5,547 nt of DNA, taken from Chloroflexota bacterium (GTDB taxonomy: Bacteria > Chloroflexota > Anaerolineae > UBA4142). This document shows positions 1 to 5,057 of the stretch, piece by piece. How positions within the stretch are numbered: the first letter of the stretch is position 1; each line of letters opens with the position of its first letter. The position numbers and the translations under genes were made by a program. A model generated the notes under the pieces. That model saw only the letters and a program-made list of their open reading frames with translations, did no database searches and was not told the origin of the DNA. The stretch lies in contig JACQEA010000205.1 in assembly GCA_016200825.1 (NCBI GenBank), positions 1-5,547 on the forward strand, in the 5' to 3' direction.

Positions 1-185
1 CGTTTGGAATCGGCATTCTTGTTTTCACCGCGGGATTTGGAATATTACAAATGGCGATGGAAGGCAGTTTATTTTTGTACGGATTGTTAAATATTGCCGA
101 TGTGTTCATCGCATTAGTCATCGCGCATTTAGTTTTATTGCCGCCGATAGTGCAAGGCGGACGACGGCGCGGAGAATCGCCGTGA
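1..185 (+). CDS. C-terminus of a small membrane protein (HyfE/NuoK-like position), partial
   Basis: The reading frame is open from the window edge (first full codon at 3) to TGA at 183-185, giving 60 visible residues; the start lies outside. The visible part has two hydrophobic stretches (FGIGILVFTAGFGILQMAME and LLNIADVFIALVIAHLVLLP) followed by a short basic, cytoplasmic-type tail, QGGRRRGESP. The stop overlaps the GTG start of the next gene by 4 bases (GTGA), so the two are almost certainly translationally coupled. In Complex I, Mrp and group 4 hydrogenase operons, a small NuoK/MrpC/HyfE subunit is normally followed by a large antiporter-like subunit, as here. The final helix pattern is closer to my recollection of HyfE than of NuoK. 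The subunit identity is inferred mainly from gene order; the membrane nature is seen directly. Confidence 0.75.
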   Translation, partial: FGIGILVFTAGFGILQMAMEGSLFLYGLLNIADVFIALVIAHLVLLPPIVQGGRRRGESP

Positions 186-1537
186 ACATTCTCGCGATTC
201 TCGCGCTGTGCTTGGCGACGGGCGCGGCGATTCGTTTGTTGCGCCATTTGCCGCGTTTGGTTTTCGCCGCGACGTTGCTGGGTTCCGCCGCGATGGGCGC
301 GCTCGTGATATTTTCTTCCGCCGAGCCGTTTGATTTGGTTGGGCGCGCGCTCGCGTTGGACGCGACGACGCGCGCGTTTTTGTTTCCCGCGCTCGGAACG
401 GCGGCGGCGCTCGCGCTGTTCAGTCCGCTTACTTTTCAACCGAGTTCTCAACCCGCCGCGCGCATTGCAAATTCACTCGGCACATTTTTATTTTCTAGTC
501 TCGCGCCGCTGATCGTCGCGATGGCGCTGGATAGTTTTCCGCTCGCCGCAATTTTTTGGGCGCTCGGATTGATGCCGCTGATTTTTCTCGCGCAACCGCG
601 CGGGACGAATCGTGTTGGCGGCGCGGCGCAATTTTTGTTGATGACGATTATCGCGGCGGCGTGTCTGTTGTTGGGCAATCGTCTATTGGAATTGTATCCC
701 TTTACGCCGGAGAATCTTGATTTGCTTCGCGGCGCGGCATTATTTTTGACATTGGGTTTTGGAATTTTGCTCGCGGCAGTTCCGTTTAACGCGTGGGTCG
801 GATCGTTCGCGGATGAAATGCCATTGTTGGGCGTAGGATTTTTAGCGGGAGTCGCGCAGCCGGTTGGATTGTGGTTGTTGATTCAATTGCTGACGCGCGC
901 GCCGTGGCTCGGAGAAAAATCGCCGTTATTAAGTGGACTCGTCGCGCTCGGCGTGATAAGTTTGATTGGCGGCGCGTTCTTCGCGCTCGCGGAACGCCGC
1001 GATCAACGTTTCGTCGCGGCGCTCGCGTTGCTATCGCTTGGCGACGCGTTGATTGGTTTTGGATTAGGCACGCGCGTCGCGTTGATGGGCGCGCTGATCG
1101 CGCTGATCAATCGCGCGTTGGGGATCACGCTGTTGTGCGGCGGGTTGAGTTTTGTGCGTTATCATCCGGAACGACGCTGGCACACGATTGGAATCCTCGC
1201 GCTGTTAGGCGGCGGATTTATTTTGATCGGACTCGCGCCGACGCTCGGCGCGTTAGCGCGCGCAACAATTTATCGCGATGTGGGCAATCTCGGTTTGACG
1301 GTGTTGTTGTTCGCCGCGCAAGGCGCGGGCTTGCTCGCGCTCATTCGCTTTGTTTTGCCGCTGATTGCGGCGATGCAAGTGGGCGTGGAAGCCGCGGCAG
1401 AATTTAAAATTGTTCCGTATTTAGCGAGCGCGGTAATTGCCGCGGTATTTATTTTTGCAATTCTCGGCGGACTCGCGCCGCAAGTTTTCATTGACCCGTT
1501 GATGACGGTGGTGAATCGCATCGAGTTCTTGAAATAA
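182..1537 (+). CDS. Antiporter-like membrane subunit (NuoM/NuoN/HyfB-F superfamily), non-canonical
   Basis: This is a 451-residue, very hydrophobic protein with about 12-13 predicted membrane helices. GTG at 182 is chosen as start because GGAGA (171-175) lies 6 bases upstream and the start overlaps the preceding stop. Family landmarks can be aligned by eye: the helix 5 region (FWALGLMP, residues 125-132), the loop motif AAVPFNAW (198-205, against AAVPFHLW in NuoN), the helix 7 segment FLAGVAQPVGL (220-230), the INRALGITLLCGG segment (309-321, against a NHAL.KALLF.. pattern), and GLAPTLGALAR (350-360, against GLPPLNGFVSK). Known members move H+ or Na+ in Complex I, Mrp antiporters and membrane hydrogenases. 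Here the helix 5 Glu aligns with A127, the helix 7 Lys with Q226 and the later Lys with I315; only R360 keeps a charge. Family membership is fairly sure, the exact subunit is not, and ion pumping is doubtful. It is the last gene of its operon in this window. Confidence 0.8.
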   Translation: MNILAILALCLATGAAIRLLRHLPRLVFAATLLGSAAMGALVIFSSAEPFDLVGRALALDATTRAFLFPALGTAAALALFSPLTFQPSSQPAARIANSLGTFLFSSLAPLIVAMALDSFPLAAIFWALGLMPLIFLAQPRGTNRVGGAAQFLLMTIIAAACLLLGNRLLELYPFTPENLDLLRGAALFLTLGFGILLAAVPFNAWVGSFADEMPLLGVGFLAGVAQPVGLWLLIQLLTRAPWLGEKSPLLSGLVALGVISLIGGAFFALAERRDQRFVAALALLSLGDALIGFGLGTRVALMGALIALINRALGITLLCGGLSFVRYHPERRWHTIGILALLGGGFILIGLAPTLGALARATIYRDVGNLGLTVLLFAAQGAGLLALIRFVLPLIAAMQVGVEAAAEFKIVPYLASAVIAAVFIFAILGGLAPQVFIDPLMTVVNRIEFLK

Positions 1538-1572
1538 AAAAACGCCGCGCGAATTTTCCGTGCGATTATTTT
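1536..1572. terminator. Weak two-way terminator-like hairpin between convergent genes
   Basis: Only 28 bases separate the + strand stop (1537) from the - strand stop (1566). They hold a six-pair stem, CGCGCG (1546-1551) with CGTGCG (1559-1564, including one G-T pair), and a loop of about seven bases. An A-run (1536-1542) lies on the left and a T-rich stretch (1566-1572) on the right, so either strand would read stem then U-rich tract. The stem is short and the T-runs imperfect, so efficiency is uncertain. Confidence 0.4.
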
Positions 1573-2462
1573 ATCACTCCCGCGTCTCGCATAATCTTTT
1601 TCAGCGCGATTCTTTCAACGTCGCCGAGCGATTGCAACGGCAAGCGCGGCGGACCCCCGTAAAATTCTTTCAACTCATCGAGCGCGGCTTTCATTCCCGG
1701 CACGCCCCAATGCGCGGTCACCGCCGCGTTGAGCGCGTACACGCGCAATTGAATTTCTTTTGCGCGCGCGTGATCGCCGCGTTTGAACGCGTCGAAAATT
1801 TCAACGCATTCGCGCGGCGCGACATTCGCGAGCGCGGGCACGCATCCTTTCGCGCCGACGCACAGCGCGGGATAAAACACGCCGCCCGAGCCCGCGAGCA
1901 GCGCGAAATCCGCGCGCACCGCGCGAATCATTTCGGAATATTTGCCGATGTTCCCCGCGCTGTCTTTGATGCCGACGATATTCGGATGTTTCGCGAGTTC
2001 GATCACGATGGATACGTCCAAATCAATTCCCGTGTACACGGGAACGGAATACAAAATAATCGGAATCGGCGATGCGTCCGCAATCGCGCGATAATGCGCG
2101 ATGAGCGCGGCGGCATTCATTTGCGGTTTGTAATAGTACGGCGTGACGACCATCGCCGCGTCTGCGCCAATGCGCGCGGCGTGTTGAACGAGCGATAACG
2201 CCGCGCGCATGGACTCTGCACCCGCACCCGCGAAAAAAGTTTTCTCGCGCGGTATGGCCTCGCGCGCGGTTTCCCACACCGCGCATTTTTCTTTTTCGTC
2301 CAGCGACACGTACTCCCCATTCGATCCCAACACGACGTAGCCGTGCAATCCCGTCGCGTTCCATCTCGCGAGATTCGCTTTTATTTTATCGTGCAAAATA
2401 TTTCCATCGTTGTCGAACGACGTGGGTATCGGCGGAAAGACGCCTTCGATTTTGAATTTCAT
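1566..2462 (-). CDS. DHDPS/NAL-family aldolase, resembling 4-hydroxy-2-oxoglutarate aldolase
   Basis: The 298-residue protein has the length and order of motifs of the dihydrodipicolinate synthase/N-acetylneuraminate lyase (TIM-barrel, class I aldolase) family. The Schiff-base lysine is K166 in GIKDSAG, the catalytic tyrosine is Y138 in ILYSVP, GSNGE (46-50) replaces the GTTGE of true DapA, and VVTPYYYKP (105-113) supplies the neighbouring-subunit tyrosine. Y143 (SVPVYTG) sits where DapA has the substrate-carboxylate arginine, which argues against lysine biosynthesis. GSNGE, DAAMVVTP, SPIP..LYSVP, HPNIVG.KDS, ALANV, NAAVT and YGGP all recall human HOGA1, which splits 4-hydroxy-2-oxoglutarate into pyruvate and glyoxylate. 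I therefore favour a HOGA-like aldolase, but bacterial members act on varied 2-oxo acids and the substrate is inferred. The start is ATG at 2462 with AAGG 7 bases upstream. It is probably soluble and tetrameric, as is usual for the family. No pathway partner is adjacent. Confidence 0.9.
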   Translation of the reverse strand: MKFKIEGVFPPIPTSFDNDGNILHDKIKANLARWNATGLHGYVVLGSNGEYVSLDEKEKCAVWETAREAIPREKTFFAGAGAESMRAALSLVQHAARIGADAAMVVTPYYYKPQMNAAALIAHYRAIADASPIPIILYSVPVYTGIDLDVSIVIELAKHPNIVGIKDSAGNIGKYSEMIRAVRADFALLAGSGGVFYPALCVGAKGCVPALANVAPRECVEIFDAFKRGDHARAKEIQLRVYALNAAVTAHWGVPGMKAALDELKEFYGGPPRLPLQSLGDVERIALKKIMRDAGVIK

Positions 2463-2496
2463 TTGAAAACCTTAATAACTGACGTTACGCACCAAT

Positions 2497-2617
2497 TGTC
2501 ACCCTGAGCGAAGCGAAGGGTCTTGTTGCTCCAAAAGCGACCAAATTCTCCCAAACGTGAGAAGAATCCATTTGAAACAACAAGATTCTTCACTCGCTTT
2601 GCTCGTTCAGAATGACA
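2497..2617. repeat. Palindromic repeat A (TGTCA-type hairpin unit)
   Basis: The left arm (2497-2528, beginning TGTCACCCTGAGCGAAGCGA) pairs imperfectly with the right arm (2578-2617, from CAACAAGATTCTTCACTCG to GAATGACA). Read on the other strand, the right arm begins TGTCATTCTGAACGAGCAAA and ends ATCTTGTTG, matching the GGTCTTGTTG end of the left arm. A smaller hairpin, TTCTC (2546-2550) with GAGAA (2559-2563), lies between the arms. It carries the TGAGCGAAGCGAA core (2505-2517) also found in repeat B. There is no coding potential of note. It lies 34 bases upstream of the aldolase start, so its edge may overlap that gene's promoter; a GTGACA sequence (complement of 2497-2502) is a possible but weak -35. 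Confidence 0.75.
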
Positions 2618-2625
2618 CCGAAGAA

Positions 2626-2763
2626 CACAAAGAGCGAAACGTCATTGCGAGCACGTTCGCTTCGCTCAGTATGAACTCCGCGAAGCAATCCCCAGATGCA
2701 CTTGGAGATTGCTTCGTCACAAACTACGCTCCTCGCAATGACGGTATCAGTAATTTCTTTGTG
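2626..2763 (+). repeat. Palindromic repeat B, copy 1 (degraded ends)
   Basis: This is a second palindromic unit, directly next to repeat A. GTCATTGCGAG (2641-2651) pairs with CTCGCAATGAC (2732-2742), and an inner GAAGCAATC stem (2682-2690) pairs with GATTGCTTC (2707-2715) around a short loop. Remnant ends CACAAAG (2626-2632) and CTTTGTG (2757-2763) correspond to the longer ends of copy 2. Positions 2636-2718 are identical, base for base, to the reverse complement of 3392-3474. Compared with copy 2, this copy lacks about 17 bases of its right arm and most of its outer ends, so it looks like the older or decayed copy. Strand is given relative to copy 2 being inverted. Confidence 0.85.
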
Positions 2764-2773
2764 CCAAGATTTT

Positions 2774-3291
2774 TTATTCCTCCGTCTGTATCACGCTTCC
2801 GCAATAATTACATTCCGCGCTGTCGTTGTCAATCCATTCCACTTCATCACTCCGCACAGGCGCGGCGCACTGCGGACATTTCGGCGGCAATTTTCCGCGT
2901 GACGCGATGGACGGCGCGCCCGCTACGCTGACGCGATCCCCAAACTCTTTTTGCAATTCCGCCGCGGCTGATTTCATTCCGTTCGCGTTCATCGTTTGCG
3001 TAATCGCGTTGTAAAAATTTGAGGCGCGCGGCAACATTTGCAATTGCATAAACCAAGTGAGCGCGTTGCGCGCGTGCGCGAGCGCGTTGGCTTCCTCGCG
3101 CGCTTGCGCGTACGCGAGTGATGCTTGCGCGTGCGCGTTCGCCGCGTGAGCCACGCGAAAATCTGCGCGGCGTCCGCGTAATTTCCATTCGCGAGCATTT
3201 GATTCGCGCGCGCGACTGCTTGGACGATGATCGGATTCGCGGGCATCAGCGGAGGACGACGAATCATGCGACGAAATGGACGACGGAACAT
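2774..3291 (-). pseudogene. Helical repeat/zinc-ribbon protein gene with a frameshift
   Basis: Two frames together make one plausible protein of about 172 residues. The first starts at ATG 3291 (MFRRPFRR; AGAGG 9 bases upstream) and reads MPANPIIVQAVARAN, then an amphipathic segment YADAAQIFAW typical of a TPR-like helix pair. Near 3144-3158 the good sequence moves to the neighbouring frame (HAANAHAQASLAYAQ), continues through helical, Ala-rich sequence and ends at TAA 2774-2776 with a zinc ribbon: CPQC, then about 20 residues with EVEWIDNDSAEC, then CNYCGS. Adding one base, or restoring four, rejoins the frames. I recall similar short helical plus zinc-ribbon proteins in Chloroflexota, function unknown. 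An upstream extension to 3439 in the second frame is open but runs through repeat B and is not credible protein. GTG at 3312 is another possible start, but it lies in the repeat end. It could be a real pseudogene or a sequencing error; no slippery heptamer is seen. Confidence 0.7.
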
Positions 3292-3305
3292 TCGGTAAGA
3301 CCTCT

Positions 3306-3496
3306 TCACCACAAAGACACGAAGAGCACAAAGAAAAAAATGATACCGTCATTGCAAGGAGCAGATTCGCTTCGCTCACTGTAAACTCTGCGACGAAGCA
3401 ATCTCCAAGTGCATCTGGGGATTGCTTCGCGGAGTTCATACTGAGCGAAGCGAACGTGCTCGCAATGACGTTTCACTCGTTGTGTCTTTGTGGTGA
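3306..3496 (-). repeat. Palindromic repeat B, copy 2 (MITE-like, 15-bp perfect terminal inverted repeats)
   Basis: A 191-bp unit is bounded by TCACCACAAAGACAC (3306-3320) and its exact reverse complement (3482-3496). Inside lies an almost full-length hairpin: GTCATTGC (3348-3355) with GCAATGAC (3462-3469), the TTCGCTTCGCTCA / TGAGCGAAGCGAA pair (3366-3378 and 3442-3454), and GAAGCAATCTCC (3395-3406) with GGGGATTGCTTC (3417-3428), closing on a 10-base loop. It starts two bases beyond the ubiA stop codon. It has no transposase gene and I see no clear target-site duplication. The structure fits a non-autonomous, MITE-like or REP-like element. It contains the only complete ends among the two B copies. 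Confidence 0.85.
3334..3469 (-). terminator. Long hairpin plus T-run, probable terminator of the ubiA-family gene
   Basis: Read on the - strand, the stem of repeat B copy 2 (3469 down to 3348) is followed eight bases later by seven T's (complement of 3340-3334). This gives a stem and U-tract 30 bases after the ubiA stop. The repeat probably serves as the transcription stop between ubiA and the zinc-ribbon gene. The gap between stem base and T-run is longer than ideal. Confidence 0.5.
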
Positions 3497-3498
3497 GA

Positions 3499-4359
3499 TT
3501 AGTTTTTCAAACTCGCCAGCCACCCCGCGACCAAAATCAACGCGCTCGGCGACACCAACCGAAAAACAATTTTCGATGACGTCGTATCGCGCCGCGCGTA
3601 ATATATTATCGCGCTTGCAACAATCAGCGCGAGCGAGCCGAGCATCGCGACGAAAAGAATTTGTAAATTGGACGATAACCAATAACCGCTCGCGAATGCA
3701 ATCGCGTGCGCGGCAATCAACACGAACCACAACAACAACGCCGCGCGCGTGCGTCCGAGCGACGCGGCAAAACCAAACACACCGAGCGCGCGATCCGTTT
3801 CGACATCGGGCAAGGTTTGCGCGAGATGCGCGGCGAACACGAGTGGGATGCCCATCGGAAACATCAAAAGGTACGTCCACGAAAAACTTGACGCGGCGTC
3901 CCAAACAAAAAACGGCAGAACTGAAAACCCCATCACGTACGCGACCCAACTGTACGGCGTGCCGCGCAATTTGAAATTGTAAATTTGCCCCGCTAATGTT
4001 CCGAGCAATGCGAGAATAAATCCAATCGGTCCGAGCGTGAGCGCGAACGCGAGCATCGCGATAAACGCGACGATGATGAGCGCGCGCGCTTCGCTCGGTT
4101 GCACGAGTCCGCGCGCGATCGGCTTGTTCGGTTGCGCTTGCGCGTCAAGCGTGCGGTCGAGATAATCGTTCGTCATTCCGACGTGCGCTTGCGAAAGAAA
4201 AAGTGTAATGATTGCGCGCGCAAAGCGCGCCGCGTCAAAATTTTCGCGCGCGCTCGCAATGCCGAGAATGCATGCGAGCGTCACGACCATCGCGATAGGG
4301 AAGGGGTGAATGAGTAGCCAGAAACCGAAAGCGCGGCGGATAAGAGAAGGATTGGTCAA
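3499..4359 (-). CDS. UbiA-family membrane prenyltransferase
   Basis: The 286-residue protein has about eight to nine membrane helices. The first Asp-rich motif is N64-D65-Y-L-D68-R-T-L-D72, followed by P-N-K-P-IARG. The second is D185-V-E-T-D189. The YxxK-type element is Y127-N-F-K130. These bind the Mg2+-diphosphate of a prenyl donor in UbiA enzymes, which attach polyprenyl chains to aromatic or other acceptors (quinones, chlorophyll, heme O, lipids). The acceptor cannot be read from sequence; NDYLDR..D recalls the chlorophyll synthase/homogentisate branch only weakly, and no quinone or bacteriochlorophyll gene is adjacent. The only in-frame start upstream of the homology is TTG at 4359, with no good ribosome site before it; ATG at residue 24 would cut helix 1. 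The first 11 residues differ from those of the upstream remnant copy, although helix 1 is identical, so the start region seems to have been replaced. Confidence 0.88.
   Translation of the reverse strand: MTNPSLIRRAFGFWLLIHPFPIAMVVTLACILGIASARENFDAARFARAIITLFLSQAHVGMTNDYLDRTLDAQAQPNKPIARGLVQPSEARALIIVAFIAMLAFALTLGPIGFILALLGTLAGQIYNFKLRGTPYSWVAYVMGFSVLPFFVWDAASSFSWTYLLMFPMGIPLVFAAHLAQTLPDVETDRALGVFGFAASLGRTRAALLLWFVLIAAHAIAFASGYWLSSNLQILFVAMLGSLALIVASAIIYYARRDTTSSKIVFRLVSPSALILVAGWLASLKN
4242..4328 (-). repeat. 87-bp direct repeat, copy 1 (inside ubiA helix 1)
   Basis: Positions 4242-4328 match 4810-4896 at 82 of 87 bases with a constant offset of 568. The five differences are at 4273, 4279, 4300, 4306 and 4315, all in the same codon phase. 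They give Ala, Thr, Phe, His and Leu codons that are synonymous in both copies. This copy belongs to the intact ubiA-family gene and encodes its residues from about G12 (GFWLLIHPF) to E39 (ASARE). Confidence 0.9.
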
Positions 4360-4454
4360 CTTTAAGCTGGCAAAGGCGCAACTTGATAATCAATTTGGCT
4401 CGGCGATTTGACGCGCTTGGAAGCATCCAGAATTTCTAGTGACACCAAGTTCCC

Positions 4455-4700
4455 CTATACGGTCACGATTTCGGGCGGTTGGCGATCAATCTCTACAATG
4501 ACGCGCAACAAATAGGTTTTGCCTGTCTTGCCCCAGACTACGCGCGATTGGAAAATTCGGCGGCTTGATCCAACGTTCTCTGTTTGTTCAGGCGCAGACA
4601 AAATCTGCGCTATTTCCGTCTCGCTGATTTGGCGGCGCGCCATCTCAAGTCTAGCGTGATCTGTTAGCCGAAAATTTTTGAGCGGAGATGCGCTTGGCAT
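4455..4700 (-). CDS. DUF4258-domain small protein, possible toxin-like
   Basis: The 81-residue protein matches the DUF4258 pattern: an N-terminal HARLEMARRQI (residues 15-25; the family signature is H-A-x-x-R/M-x-x-R-x-I), an Ile/Val-rich helix (SETEIAQILSAP), a basic middle (SSRRIFQSR), and a final strand pair LLRVIVEIDRQPPEIVTV. Many family members end VVTVY plus a few basic residues; here the frame stops (TAG, 4455-4457) exactly where the Tyr would be, so it may be slightly shortened. Some DUF4258 proteins sit in toxin-antitoxin-like pairs, but no antitoxin reading frame is visible in the 95 bases downstream. The start ATG at 4700 lacks a clear ribosome site, but M20 would remove the conserved histidine. 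Codons are more mixed and less GCG/CGC-rich than in neighbours, which suggests acquisition. It lies between the two copies of the ubiA 5' end. Confidence 0.75.
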   Translation of the reverse strand: MPSASPLKNFRLTDHARLEMARRQISETEIAQILSAPEQTENVGSSRRIFQSRVVWGKTGKTYLLRVIVEIDRQPPEIVTV

Positions 4701-4753
4701 AGATTGCTGGAAAATTTTAGATGTGTAAAACGCGTCCTGCGCGCTTGTATCCT

Positions 4754-4782
4754 ATCTTAACAGCAACAAGTCGCGGCGTCAA
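4754..4782 (-). promoter_or_regulatory. Sigma70-like promoter for the DUF4258 gene
   Basis: On the - strand, TTGACG (complement of 4782-4777) and TAAGAT (complement of 4759-4754) are separated by exactly 17 bases. That matches the consensus at 5 of 6 and 4 of 6 positions. Transcription would start near 4747, leaving a leader of about 45 bases before ATG 4700. The promoter lies entirely outside the duplicated ubiA segment and overlaps the stop of the remnant ORF (4757-4759). Confidence 0.6.
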
Positions 4783-4918
4783 TCTTGTTTTTGATTTTGC
4801 GACACCGCGTTTCGCGCGCGCTCGCAATGCCGAGAATGCACGCGAGTGTCACGACCATCGCGATAGGAAAGGGATGAATGAGAAGCCAGAAACCGAGTAA
4901 GCGATTGAGAAAAGACAT
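4757..4918 (-). pseudogene. 5' fragment of a second ubiA-type gene
   Basis: From ATG 4918 the frame reads MSFLNRLL, then the same 28 helix 1 residues as the intact ubiA-family gene (GFWLLIHPF through ASARE). It then leaves homology at about 4810 and runs for 17 unrelated residues (TRCRKIKNK...) to TAA at 4757-4759, 53 residues in all. Motifs needed for catalysis are absent, so it is a gene remnant. Its start (ATG, MSFLNRLLGFW) looks more like a native UbiA N-terminus than the TTG-initiated start of the intact copy. No ribosome site precedes it: the hairpin repeat begins within three bases upstream. A tiny one-helix membrane peptide cannot be excluded but is unlikely. Confidence 0.75.
4810..4896 (-). 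repeat. 87-bp direct repeat, copy 2 (in the ubiA remnant)
   Basis: This is the partner of 4242-4328 in the same orientation. Outside these limits both flanks diverge at once: the upstream side is MSFLNRLL here against MTNPSLIRRAF in the intact gene, and the downstream side runs into the DUF4258 promoter region. Confidence 0.9.
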
Positions 4919-4920
4919 TT

Positions 4921-5057
4921 GGACACGGATTCTCACTGATGAACACAGAAAAATTTTTCCAATCAGTGTTTACACCTGCCCTTGCGGGCGGTGCAAGGGT
5001 CTGTGTTCATCAGTGTCCAATAAATTTTTTCTTTGCGTTCTTTGCGATGAAAAATTT
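4921..5057. repeat. Palindromic repeat C (CACTGATGAACACAG hairpin) downstream of smc
   Basis: CACTGATGAACACAG (4934-4948) pairs perfectly with CTGTGTTCATCAGTG (5001-5015), and outer GGACAC (4921-4926) matches GTGTCC (5013-5018). A second hairpin sits in the loop: CCCTTGC (4979-4985) with GCAAGGG (4993-4999). There is also an AAAAATTTTT palindrome (4949-4958). A short direct repeat, CTTTGCG twice (5031-5046), is framed by AAATTTTT (5022-5029) and AAAAATTT (5050-5057), ending exactly at the smc stop codon. It is non-coding and unrelated in core to repeats A and B. It probably ends or stabilises the smc transcript, although no T-run follows the main stem. Confidence 0.75.

Noticed and set aside
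1560..2198. 212-residue + strand frame opposite the aldolase gene
   Set aside because: It is Arg/His-rich shadow coding caused by GCG/CGC codons of the aldolase on the other strand.
2497..2763. Possible CRISPR-like or regularly spaced repeats
   Set aside because: The repeats are single palindromes of different families with no regular spacer pattern.
2557..2931. 124-residue open frame on the + strand
   Set aside because: It consists of repeats A and B read through, then the antisense of the zinc-ribbon gene; it has no ribosome site and no domain.
3060..3130. Alternating GC tracts (Z-DNA-like)
   Set aside because: Runs of GCGCG occur in most genes of the window and follow from Ala GCG and Arg CGC codon preference, so no special structure is needed.
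3144..3158. Programmed ribosomal frameshift in the zinc-ribbon gene
   Set aside because: There is no slippery heptamer of the X-XXY-YYZ type and no supporting downstream structure; a plain indel is simpler.
3292..3439. N-terminal extension of the zinc-ribbon frame up to ATG 3439 (would make a 221-residue protein)
   Set aside because: It is translated from the palindromic repeat B and runs out of frame with the credible N-terminus (MFRRPFRR...MPANP). A similar peptide (MNSAKQSPDALGDCF) appears from the other repeat copy, so it is a by-product of the repeat.
3276..3974. 232-residue + strand frame across repeat B and ubiA
   Set aside because: It is low-complexity Arg/Thr-rich shadow of the ubiA-family gene; its first part is repeat sequence.
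4235..4426. 63-residue - strand frame overlapping the ubiA start
   Set aside because: It overlaps the conserved UbiA helix 1 in another frame, has no recognisable domain and no ribosome site. It was considered as an antitoxin partner for the DUF4258 gene but lacks any supporting feature.
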